Assembly: GCA_021014325.1 (NCBI GenBank) | Contig: CM037472.1 | Location: 248,001 to 312,000, forward strand | Length of the DNA: 64,000 nt | From: Plazaster borealis | Lineage: Eukaryota; Echinodermata; Asteroidea; Forcipulatida; Labidiasteridae | Direction of reading: 5' to 3' | In this document: piece by piece, positions 1 through 11,500 of the stretch | How the letters are laid out: the number at the start of each line of letters is the position of its first letter | How positions within the stretch are numbered: the stretch's first letter is position 1 | Made by a program: the position numbers and the translations under genes | The notes under the pieces: model-generated | What the model was told of the DNA's origin: nothing | Seen by the model: only the letters and a program-made list of their open reading frames with translations | Databases searched by the model: none

Positions 1-109
1 TTATGCTGTGTTGTCATTTAGCCTTTGAGAAAGACTCTGCTCGGATCGAAATGTCAATTTTTTGCAACTTAATGGAGGTAACATTATATATTCCATTTTT
101 GTATTATAG

Positions 110-2737
110 AGGAATGAAGATTGCTAAACACTGTGTAGAATTGAACAGTCAACCTGTTGGTTTAGAGAGAGTAGGCAAGAATATTGTGGTTGGATGTATG
201 GATCAAACTCTGCAATGTTTTACAATCAAGGTATGTATCAGCCACACCATTGCTTCATGCTGGGTTGATCTCTTCTAGTTTATGGTTTACATACATGTAG
301 CAATGTGATTTCATTATTATCAGTTCATATCTACAGTTGATCATGTGGTCAAGGCCTAGTGTTATCGTGGCGTGTCGCGGCCGAGCGGTCAAACACAATG
401 GACTCAAGCTCTGGTGTTTCTAATGAGCAGAGTGTGGGTTCAAGTCCCGGTCTTGACACTTGTGTCATTAACCCAGACGCTTAACGTTATTGCTTTGTCC
501 TTGGAATGAGACATATAGCGGTAGGTCTTGTGTGTTGTGTAATGCATGTAGAAGACTGAAGAAGGGGTTCGCTCTGGGTTTTTGATATGGTTGGCTGCGG
601 ATTGCGCCACAGCACCTTGTAAACCGTTACATGGTGCTATGTTAAGAAATGGGTCGTATATCTCAAACAAAGCTACCTGTGCCTTGTAGAAAGAAAAACG
701 AGCACTTTGAGATGCCCTTTGGTGTTATAAAGCATTATATAAGAACTGTGTGTTATTTATGATGTTATCTCTACCTAGGGTAAAAAGCTGTGGTGTGTTT
801 ACCTCCCATCAAGTATCACAACAATGGCCATTATGGACCATAAACAAAAAGGCTTCAAAGCTGTCATGGTGGCACTTAATAATGGCGAAGTTCACTTCTA
901 TCGAGAAAAGTATCTCATCAACACAATCAAGTGTGATGTAAGTTCATTCAAAACCTTGCAAGTATTTATCTAGTATTGTTGATCTGTTTTATTGTATTTA
1001 TTTTATATAAATTTAAAAGATATTTGTATTTAGTCTATGTGTTCTTTTAACCTTTATGTGGTGCAGGAGGTCTCAGGATTACAGTTATTACTTTGATTGT
1101 GTTGCTTCAAGCCTATAAGGAATTACTGTTTTGTATTGTTCTTGTTTGGCCGAATACAGTATAAAAATACTAACTGCAAACCTGAAAACTGATTTATTTT
1201 GACACACTGAAGTTTTGTTTGTACATGTAGGATGTGATAACTGGACTTCAATATGGGCGCTTTGGACGTGAAGATTCCACCCTGGTACTGACCACAAGAA
1301 GAGGAAGTCTCCTCATCAAGATTCTAAAACGAAGTGCCATGTTTGAAGAGAAAGATCTAGTCAGGGGTCCACCTCCTTCCCAAGCACAAAAACTCAATGT
1401 TCCTAAGAAGACTAAGGTGTTTGTTGACCAGACTATGCGGGAAAGGGAGAATGGAATATGTAAGTGAAGTTTAAGCAAACAGCATGAGGGTAGTTCTTTT
1501 TAATTAATAATTTATCATTTTTGGATATTGAAAGCTAACAATTGTGAATTCAATTTGTATTTCTAGCCATGCATCGTATGTTTCAGCATGATTTGTATCG
1601 ACTGAGGCTAAATACAGCAAGGTCATTCGTCAAAGCTCTTGATAACAGCTCCACACCGATCTCGTCTAATCCTGCTGAACCTCTGAAACTCTCTGCTCAG
1701 GTAAGGCATATGGGGTGACTGTGATAGAACCAAAATCAATGTTACAGCATCTAGGAAGAAATGGCCTCCTGGGATATCATAGCTACTAGAATAATCCGAG
1801 TTTGGTAATGGTGCATTTATTGATGAAGGAAGTTACTTGAAAAGGCTTTTTCATTTCTAGAAATTCTTCAATTTAATTATAAGCTTCTTTCTTTCTTTGT
1901 GGCAGATTCAAGGTATAGGACCAACTTTCAAGTTAACAGTCAATCTTCAGAATACATCCCTTAATTTGCCCTCCATGCAGCTTCTCATAACTTTCTTATA
2001 TGATGAAAAACTCTACTCACTACAGAAGACTATGATTGAGGTAAGTAGAGATGTTTTAACATTGTTAATACAATGTAGAATGAGATTATCATTTGGTTTT
2101 ACCCCTACATCGATGTGTGTAAAGCACTGTATACTTGGAACTTTCCCGAGTCCTATGACCTTTGCCATTCTAGAGCAGATGTCTTACCATGGAGGAAGGT
2201 TCCTCCATGGTCTTACCAACTAGACCACCGCGATTACCCAGTAGCTAGAGGCAGTTGGAATCCTATATTTTAGCAGCGGGTACTGCAACAATTTAACAGA
2301 TAATTTGCCTGTGGATTTTGTTCACATGACTCGGGGGGGGGGGGGGACTGAGTATACAGTGCTTTACACACATCAGTGGTAAAATCAAATAATATTCTTT
2401 ATCCCCGATGCAACTTTAACATCTATGGAATGAGATAAGAAGAGTGTATCAGAAATTTGCTGTGTAGCTGTGTAATCACCTATACTAAATCATGTGTGGT
2501 ACAGACACTGACAGTTTTACACAACTAATTTACATCATTATTTTTTAAATTTGCTGGATGCAGGTCCCCATGCTCGTGCCAGGACTTAATTACTCCTTTG
2601 AGACTCTGGTGGAGTGTTTGAGTGACAAAGGAATATCGGATGTCATCAAGGTGTTTGTCTTGAAACAAGGAAAGACTATACCTGTTATTACTGCAATTAT
2701 CAACATGCCAGTCAGTGAAACAATGGTGGTTGTTTAG
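110..2737 (+). CDS. BBS1: BBS1, C-terminal six exons (5' part outside window)
   Basis: Subunit of the BBSome, the coat complex that sorts membrane proteins to and from cilia. Proposed exons: 110-230, 779-937, 1231-1459, 1567-1700, 1906-2040 and 2564-2737. All introns are GT-AG and all joins keep frame. The product follows vertebrate BBS1 from about its middle to its C-terminus: [20 protein letters not shown], then [81 protein letters not shown] and [19 protein letters not shown]. This covers the end of the beta-propeller and the C-terminal appendage-like domain. The first exon visible starts in mid-gene. The stop is TAG at 2735-2737. A near-identical copy of the last 90 bases follows immediately (see repeat at 2744). 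The family assignment is from remembered similarity and is strong over the whole length. Confidence 0.93.
373..560 (+). repeat. tRNA-derived SINE, family 1 (tRNA-Leu-like head)
   Basis: In BBS1 intron DNA. GCGGCCGAGCGGTCAA is an A-box-like segment and GGGTTCAAGTCCCGG a B-box-like segment. The spacing between them fits a class II tRNA with a long variable arm, and the CAA triplet sits in the anticodon-loop position. Too diverged to be called a functional tRNA gene. Related sequence in the opposite orientation occurs near 49.9, 53.1 and 61.9 kb. Confidence 0.6.
2095..2440. repeat. Pair of SINE tails in opposite orientation (family 3)
   Basis: In BBS1 intron 5. 2095-2290 carries the family 3 SINE in reverse (ACATCGATGTGTGTAAAGCA, then ACTAGACCACCG, then TTTTAGCAGCGGGTACTG). 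From about 2300 a forward tail follows (TTTGCCTGTGGATTTTG, a 14-base G run, ACTGAGTATACAGTGCTTTA). The two tails make a loose inverted repeat. Other copies lie at 44.5 kb (+) and 59.9 kb (-). Confidence 0.6.
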
Positions 2738-2838
2738 TGTTGAAGGTGTTTGTCTTGAAACAAGGAAAAACCATACCTGTTATTACAGCAATTATCAACA
2801 TGCCAGTCAGTGAAACATTGGTGGTTGTTTAGTATTAG
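2648..2838 (+). repeat. Tandem duplication of the BBS1 terminal coding segment
   Basis: The stretch beginning AAGGTGTTTGTCTTGAAACA at 2648 recurs at 2743, a 95-bp period. The second unit again encodes the C-terminal residues [20 protein letters not shown] and ends in its own TAG. The units differ by only a few substitutions, mostly synonymous. The second unit lies behind the first stop codon and so should be 3' UTR. Confidence 0.9.
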
Positions 2839-3030
2839 GGGTCTCCGTGTGTCTTGAAAGAAAAACCAAAAACTATTACTTGCTGGTTATGAAGATCATT
2901 TATTGATCTTGAAAACTAGTTACAATTAAAGAAAGAGTGGAAAGATTCAGTTTGAAAATGAATACAAAATAAGTCTAAACCAATATCACTATTTATTTAT
3001 AATTCATAAGATTCAGCTTTCAGAGCTCAT

Positions 3031-3297
3031 GGCCCAAATTGATAGAGTTGTTTTAAGCAGAAAATATTACCTAACAATTTTACATGTGACATGGGCCCAA
3101 TTTCAGTCAAATATGCTACATGCAACATGGTATTTGGGCTGGCAACCTTATTCTGGTTAGCATAATTTTGTTGTGCTCAGCTACTTTGTTCTGCTTAAGC
3201 AGCTGTAAGAAATTGTTCACCTTATTCTGGTAAACACCATTTTGTTGTGCTTAGCTACTTTCTGTGCTGAAGCAGCTCTATGATATTTGGCCCCTGG
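3031..3297. mobile_element. Decayed foldback MITE, GGGCCCAATTTCATAGAGC family
   Basis: Diverged copy of the element seen intact at 3393. It shows GGCCCAAATTGATAGAGTTG at one end and AAGCAGCTCTATGATATTTG at the other. The inner part is partly duplicated (CTTATTCTGGTtAaCA motif twice). Lies in the 3' flank or UTR of BBS1. Confidence 0.65.
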
Positions 3298-3392
3298 TTA
3301 CTTAGTCACAAAATATATCCACTTGATTTATATTTTTACACAATTAATTTACTGACACTAAGTGTCTCTATCACGCAAGTCTTTCAAACAGG

Positions 3393-3583
3393 GCCCAATT
3401 TCATAGAGCTGCTTAAGCACAAAAAGTAGCTAAGCACAATAAAATGTTGCTTACCAGAATAAGGTTACCAGCCAAACTACCATGTCACTCGTACAATTTG
3501 TGACTGGTATCCTGCTCATTTCTGCTTAGCAGAAAATTGTAAAGTAATATTTTCTGCTTAAGCAGCTCTATGAAATTGGGCCC
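3393..3583. mobile_element. Foldback MITE, GGGCCCAATTTCATAGAGC family
   Basis: About 190 bp and almost wholly self-complementary. It opens GGGCCCAATTTCATAGAGCT and closes AGCTCTATGAAATTGGGCCC. Internal landmarks are GCTTAAGCA, CTTACCAGAATAAGGTTACC and GTGACTGGTATCCTGC. It has no coding capacity. Other copies are at 3031, 61948, 62203 and 63524. Confidence 0.85.
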
Positions 3584-5556
3584 AGATCTGTACACATCAG
3601 TCAATCACTCAACAAAGTACTTAGAAGGTGATGTTCCCATCACATCACGGCTTTTTACATTTTCAGATTTTAATTTTAAAAGCTTAGAAAACCTTTCACT
3701 TGCGGAAGATATTCCAGAAGGAATTGCAAGTCAGTTATTTGGTTATCACATAAGTGACTTAAGATGAAAAAGAAAACAGACGTATTTGATACAAGCACCT
3801 CCAACCACCCACACACTTTTACGTGAATTCTTTTATCAATTCAAACCAGATTTTCATCTTGCGTTCTGATTTGATGTTACTGTAAAATATTGTTGAATAT
3901 GTTTTTTAATCACTGTATAGACATTGTACAGACATTTAGTATGTTGTTTGGAAGAGCTATCTGTAAAAAAAAATTATATTTGTCTTTTAAGCATCGATTA
4001 TTTGATTTCTGGATGAAAGAGAAAGTTGCAAAACGACAACTAGTCCAATTTTAAGAACTGACCATTTCTTTGAGTAATGTATAAGTGTGACTGAATACCC
4101 TTTATGTTCTATTTCACTGACTGGATAATGACAACTGCAGACGTAGAGTTATGTCATAATACCACAGGGCCTGATACTCTATGGAGGCAACGGAGGAAAT
4201 TGCCGCCAGGCTCCTGGTCACATGCCTTCATGCCATTTGAAATGTTCCTTTATAGAAGTTCAAGTTTCCCTCACAGAGATGCCCTTTACAAAGGAAACAC
4301 TCCCTTTACGGTAGCAGCATCAGAACTAGGGTGTTGTTTTTTGTTTACATGAATGTGAATCATACTAGACTATATGTATATATTGTGATGTGCTTTGAAC
4401 AAGAATTTAGACCAAAATCACAGATAAATAAACATTTCGAAAACTTGACTGTGTAGTGTAAGAATTTGTTGATATTTCTTTTGTGGAAAATACAACGGTT
4501 GATATAAATGACTCAGGCTCTTCTGAACAATCACTAAATTGGGTAGCCGTGTTTTTGAGAAAGTTGCCCTAAATGTTGGTGTAAACATTTGTTTTTAGTA
4601 ATGATGTAAATTCAGAGATTAATTGTCGATTGAAACACTTGTTTTTACTATTTGGCCAGGTCTAAATTTAGATTAAAAGGCTAAATTAATATAGGCTCAA
4701 ATAGGAGCTCAGGGTATCTTACGTTAATACTGCTCTATTCTAAGTGCTACAATACAAGTCCTAAATATATTTTAAAAGTAATTATAATTATAATAACTCT
4801 ATGAAAATCATTTATAAAATGTCATTTATATAAAATAATAAATGCATTTTCTAAGATTATTATTTTTTTTTCAAATTATAAACGTACACAACAACTTGAC
4901 CCCCCCCCCAAAAAAAAAAAAAAAAAAAACACCACTGTATATAATATTAATTTTCAGGCCATTTTAAATTGTAACTTACACTTATTGGTTTGACCATCGC
5001 CATACAGCCAAGTTGTTAAGCCAGATTTAGGGTAAAGGGTTGGTGAGTGACAGATCGTCGGGCAATGTGTTCAGAGACCCAATGCACCTTAGTCTGAAGT
5101 ACAGCTTTAGATAAAACTGATTGAGTCTTATACATTAATCGGATACCAAACATGACCATGATCCTCTTTTGCTGTCTCGACTCATTTTTAATTTGTATGA
5201 AGTAGGATGAGGAAGAACTAAGTTATTTCATAAACTCAAAGATTATTTTGTAATTTCTGAATATGAAATACACTGCATGCAATCCGGAGGTCGCAGGTTC
5301 AAATCCAGCTCCAGTAAATTTTCATTGTTCAACCCAAAACCGATTATAATGAATGATACATGACTTTAATAAAATGTACAAGAGGTCGCTATTTCATAAA
5401 CAAAATCGCTATCACTGATTCACTAAATTTAATACAATTTGAGACACTCCGTTAATTTAAAGATACAGTATACGTTAAGTTAACATTACGCCATTCCTGT
5501 TCTTTGTCAGGCAAATATTTTCTGCACTGACCAATGAAGAGTTAGAATGTTAGTTC
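3584..5556. other. BBS1 3' flank, no gene seen
   Basis: AT-rich sequence between the BBS1 stop and the convergent 3' end of CYP46 copy A. AATAAA-type signals occur near 4425 and could end the BBS1 transcript. A C-run directly joined to an A-run sits near 4900-4930. A partial family 2 SINE lies at 5270-5345 (GGTCGCAGGTTCAAATCCAG). Short ORFs here show no recognisable similarity. Confidence 0.5.
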
Positions 5557-8500
5557 CTACTCCACAGGTCGGATGTAGTTTTTACATCGACCCAAGGGTT
5601 TTAGTGTAAGTTCATCAAGAATCTCGTGACCTTGACCTGGTAGAAGGTCAAAGTTGAATCGATGAAGCAACTTGGCTAATAGAACCCGGGCTTCGATCTG
5701 AAAATAAAATAAACGGATGCACATTTATACGAAATCATAAAGTGTAGGAAAGTTAATTGATTGATTGTGTCTTGTGAGTTGCTGGGAATACACACTGGCC
5801 ACGCCCCTACAATTCCACCCCATTGGAAAGGAGTAGGCCTAATAGACCTTTATCATGCTGTCGCCATCTCGGTCATGTTCCCTGCATCCCAATAACAGTA
5901 AGGAATGCTAATATCCGTTGTACAAAAAGGAACCAGACTGTTTTTCCTTCCAGCCTCTCTTTGGTTACATTGATTTGAATGGGAGAAAGTCAAGATGGCT
6001 ACACCATGATAAAGGTCTATTGTCATGCTTCGATCAGCTTCGATCTGATAAAAAAAATCAATCAATAAAAGTATATAATAGATGCACATTTAATACGAAA
6101 TGGTGAAGTCTGAAAGAGTTAATTAGATTTCTTGTGGCTTTAATGTTGCTGGGAATACACACTTGGCTTGCTATCCCTCTAAACCCAACGGGCCTAATTA
6201 AGGAGTATAATATTGGCATGCCACATCCATGTGATTTTATAAGCATTCGATATCTTGTAATATGAGTTTACTCACCATGGCAAACTGTTGACCAATGCAA
6301 TTACGGCTGCCCAAAGAAAATGGAAAGTAGGCATAATGTGGTCTGAAATGGTTAAACAAAATAATAGTTTCAAACTCATTGTAAATCAACATTCAGTATG
6401 TTTGTATCATTGCAATCGTTTTTCGTCACTTATGTTTGAAGTCTTTTAAAAAGATCAATATTTTAATACCATTAAATTGAAATGTTGAAATAATTTTGGT
6501 AAACCAGTGGTGAAAATTGCTGCCAGAAGTGTGCTTCCTTTTGTTTGCACTTTGCACCACCCTGTATAACGTAATTGAGATTTACAAGTGACGTATTATA
6601 GAAGGACAGTTGTCTTACTTGTCATCACTGGCATTAAAGCGATCAGGATCAAACTGCATTGGATCGTGGAAATATTCCTCCATTCTTGCCATAGCAAACG
6701 AGTTCATCTGCAAGGAATCATAATAATCAGGACTAGATACAATACAACGGCTCTAGCTACACACATCAGTGAAAACTCTCGTTGATTGATTGCACTGTCA
6801 GCTTTCAGTGAGCAAAATTGGAAAGTGGAAGAGTTATGAGTCAATATAGACGACATGACCAGGGCAGACATGTATCTGTTTGGCGGTTTATTTGCCATGA
6901 CTCTTGATCCTGTACCCCTCTTCCTCAAGGTCACCTCCTCTCTAACCTGCTAGTTATCCATATTTCTATACCGTGTATTTCGTGCATTTTTGATGAAGAA
7001 CAATAGCAATAATTGTAGTTTTTGTCAGACACACATGCTGTACTCGCAGAATTTAGTAGTGTCTTCAATTCAATTAAATTTTATTTATTTCATCAAAGTT
7101 ACAAGTAAAAAGTGAAATTTGTTTACCCGGTGTGCACTAAAAAGCAATCAAGAACAATACTGACTAAAAGACAAATCATTAAAACAAAACAAAAACAATA
7201 CTAATACAACAACAAATTAGTTTATTAACAAACAAATTAACCGTTTATAAAAATACGCTTATAAAAATGTTAAGCATGAATTTTTCCGTTTCCTATAGCG
7301 CTAATTTGCATAGGGTAAGCAAAGCCATGAAATTTGGCCCAGGTCTTTTTTTGGTTTTTAAACTTATCACTGATTAAAAAGAGCAAAAACTATATGTTGC
7401 CTTATAAAAATTGAGTTAAAAAGATGAATAGCACTGGGTAAAAAAGATAGTTGTAAATTATGGCTGTTTGAGTCACAAACCTACCAAAACAATAGTCCCT
7501 TTGGGTATTGTATAGCCTTTTACTGTGACGTCATGAGCAAGCTCTCTCCCAGTACCCGTTACAGGAGGCCAGAGACGAAGTACTTCTTTAAGGACCTAAA
7601 ATAACCAAATTTGAAATCAGCAATTCAATCAATGTCGATTTTCTCCCAATTCGTATACGAATAAGCGCCTGGTATAAAACTCTGGTCAGGAGTTGTAAAT
7701 TCAGTGGTAGTCTCGATTCAAAACGTTCCATCGTTAGCACTAGATTAACTTTGTGTCGGTGGGTTCTGTATTTCATGAGACTGGCGTTCATTTGAAATCA
7801 AAGTAGTGATTTTCCACTATGGTTTTACGTACTTTATGGACGTGTACTTTTTATAAACCTTCATATTACAACTTTTGTTCGAGTCTTATCTTTATTACGT
7901 ACCTGCATCATGTAACTGAGTTTGACAACATCGCTGTATTCCAAATAATCCTTAGCACCATATACAGACTCTACCTCGGTTTTCAATCTGTTACAATAAA
8001 ACAAAATTGGTACATACGGAAGTATTTAAAACAAGATTAGTTTAAATCATGGAACTCAATTCTTTATATGTTCGAACATACTGTCACGGTCCAGAGTAAA
8101 ATATCCGGTAATTAAGCGTTAGGATTAAAGTAGCAGTGTAGTAATGTTTCCTTTATTTAAGTCCTATAGAATTAGATTTTACTATAGAATGAGATTTTGC
8201 TTAGTGGGGCGAGCACACATAGGGTACACCGGGGGAAGATGGGACACGGGGTAAGATGGGACATCGCTTATTCAATGTGTTTTAAAATAAACCAAACTAT
8301 TTCTGGCAAACCCCTTTTTTGCAAAATAGTTTCGTCCATGTCCAGTCTGTCTCTGGAGGTCGCCCTTTTACAGTTTTCTTTTTCTATTATGGTGAGTGGC
8401 GGCAAACATATTGTAGGTGTCCATTGTCAAATTTTCACGCGTCGGAATATACGTGCGGGTTACCATTGTCCATTGGTATTTTTGGAAGACTGTCATGATT

Positions 8501-11500
8501 TACTTACAACAGCACTTGACCCATTTTGTGAGCATATTGTTCAGAAATGTTAACATTGTCGGCTGAAAGCAACACAGACTGAATGAATGCGGAAATATTT
8601 TATATGTTGGTGCTTGATGTGATCTGTCCAGTTTTACCCCAGAAGTCATTTTAGTGGGGTAAAATGGGTCAATTTTTCAACAACTTCTTATGAATTATGA
8701 GCGGTTGGGGTAAAATGGGACACATTTAATTGTTTAAAACAAACTGTAAAAATGTATGTTTTGAACATTTTCAAAGTTGTAAACTATTGTTGAAAGTTTA
8801 AAATTGTGTTTAAAAACAATTTTGTATAACTTACTTGTCACACTAAAGACTGACGGTTCTGGTAATGGTCATACAATTTTTGTCCCATCTTGCCCCAATT
8901 TGACCCTAATTGACCCATTATAATAATTAATATTCCACTTTAATAGTTCTTTGACCTGTCATTGATACAGCGCATGCGTCCCATTATGCCCCAAGTAATG
9001 GGGGAAAACGGGACACTAAATTAATGTTTATAAAGTAAAGTTTGAGTATCTAAAAACTGTCAAAAACCATTGAAATTTCATTAAAAGATGAAAATATAAA
9101 TAACCTTTAGTATAAAAAAGCCCACGTAACAGTCGAAGGTAACATTTTATTTATATTATCAAAAAACTGGTTATCTGTCCCATCTTGCCCCACTGTACCC
9201 TACTTTAAGTTTGGGGTGAGCAGTCACGCGTGTTGTAAACTCGTTAATCGTTTGGAAGTTTTCTTCGTACGCCACACAAACACCTGATTTGCAGACATGA
9301 ATAGAATATTGGAATTCACAGAGTTTGGAGAATGTCGAGAATTCCGGATTCACTATATAAGTGAGGATTGCGGCCATCCTCGCCCCTCACATTTTTGATT
9401 TCTTCAGTTTCGGGGCAAAGGTCTGCAGAGTAGCAGAGTGGGCCGAGAATTCCCACGTTGGAGCGGCAGTTTGCACGTCGACGACTTCCCGGTCGTCGGA
9501 CTTTACGACACACCAGACCCGTGACTTGGCACTGTGTGGGAGTGAGTTTTTCCTTCCCTCCGAGTTTGCTCCGAGCTGCGGTCGTCGGACTTTGTTGTAC
9601 CGGTTGCGTGAAGCAACGACGGTACGAAAGCAGAGAGCACCGAGGGGGCCGACCATTTATCCACACCGGGTTTCATCACATCGCGTGGACTTTGGAAGGA
9701 TAGCAATCTACGGGGACATTTGCATCAGAGTAGGCGAACATTGGTCTTCAGCTCTCTACGAGAGAGCCGAGGTATATTATAGGCTGTTGGGTCTTCCACC
9801 CTGTTTTTGCCTGGGCTGCTCGCCCCCACCCCCGTTTAAATTCTGTTCATATCACAACTGGTTAACTGACTTTTTTGTATTGCCTTATTTTGGTTCTCGT
9901 AATGGTTTATATTAAATTTATTTGAACATACTTGCTGCTTCTTATTGTGCTTGTCTGTTTGGCTACTTCTGTTACCCTTTTTTTCCAGACGGGGTTATTT
10001 TTAGAAATCTCTGGCATTTAGGAATTTGGGTCGTAACAATGCACAAATCATCTAAAGATATATTTCCTTCTCTCATGTTGTGAAATTGGAGAATATAACA
10101 TTTAAAGACCCCACCTCCAACAAATGTTAATACAAATAAAATAAATAAATACAAGTATTTTAAAAGTTCGCATGTAGGCCTACACACCCTCCAAAGATAT
10201 ATTTCCTTCTCACATACTGTCAAAGTAGAGAATTTAATATTCAAATAAAATAAAGTAAATCAACTTTGCTTATTTTGATTACAGCAATCCTAAATTTTAG
10301 CCAAACTATTTACCTACATACCTGTGCATTACTTCTGAATGGTGACCGAGTTCTAGCAAAGTGAAACTCAACAAGTTGGCAGTAGTCTCTTGACCTGACC
10401 AAAGAGATAACAGATAATCAATTGGCTTTTGGTCCTGTAACAGAGACACCAAATAATACGTACTCCCTTTGGCAAAAGACTCTGTGTTTCTTACCGAGAT
10501 GTAAGAAATGATTAATGTTAATATTTCTTGAAACAAACATTGATTGCTTTTAATTTGGTTCCAAGCATTAAAGGCAAAGTATACCGATTGTTTTAATGCT
10601 ATAAATGTATATACATGTATAGGCTATATATACAATAAAACTAACCTGTGAAAAATTCATTTCGAAGTAAATAGAGTTTTTGAGATATCGCAGAAAATCT
10701 GGAGCGGTTATCCACGCAGGAAGAATAATTCGAAATTGGAATACACAATCTAAATAACGTTTCATGCGTGAAACGTTTTTCATACTGGAAATTTTCTGAA
10801 TCCTTTCTCTGAAACCACATTCCTTGGGAGCGAATCGTTTCTCGAAATGTTATACATTATCAACAGCTGCAGTGCTTCTTACCAAGTAAGTTTTTATGGT
10901 AATTAATTTTTGGAGTAAGGTATACGCTCCCTTTAACTGAAATCGCTCTCGCTGGTTTTTGTTAAATCACTGCTTAGGCTTAAACCAATTTAAAAGCGAA
11001 TATGAAAATTCAAGTTCACGTTTTGCTCGAAGTTGAAGGACTTTAAATAATTATAAGATGAGAGATTCACATTACCAGCAATAAAGAAGGTGAGAAACTC
11101 GTCTATGACGTTTTCCATCGGGTCTTTATCTTTTCCAGACACTTCAGTCACTGACTTTAAGATGTATGTTAAGATATCTTGAGGTACATCTTCCTCCCGT
11201 TGCATTGCTTCCAATCTTTGCTCGATGCATTTTCTTCCAGTTTCTCTGAGGAACTTGACGCTATCTCGGACTTCTTGTTTGAATTTACGAGCAGCTGGAA
11301 ATGGACTATACTGCAAAAATTTGAAGACATTAGGGAATCATAGTCAAGTTACAATTGTCACTAAAATGCACATGGTTCCTGTCAAAAACATTGTACAACA
11401 ATGTTTTATTAATATTTTGTATTTCACTCGTAACATTACCATCATTAAAATGTGACAGCGATAAGTTGGACAGACATTTTAACCAACACTTCATGTCCGC

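Noticed and set aside
9361..9915. 184-codon plus-strand ORF as a gene
   Set aside because: Lies in CpG-rich transposon-like DNA with overlapping frames open on both strands; no recognisable domain.
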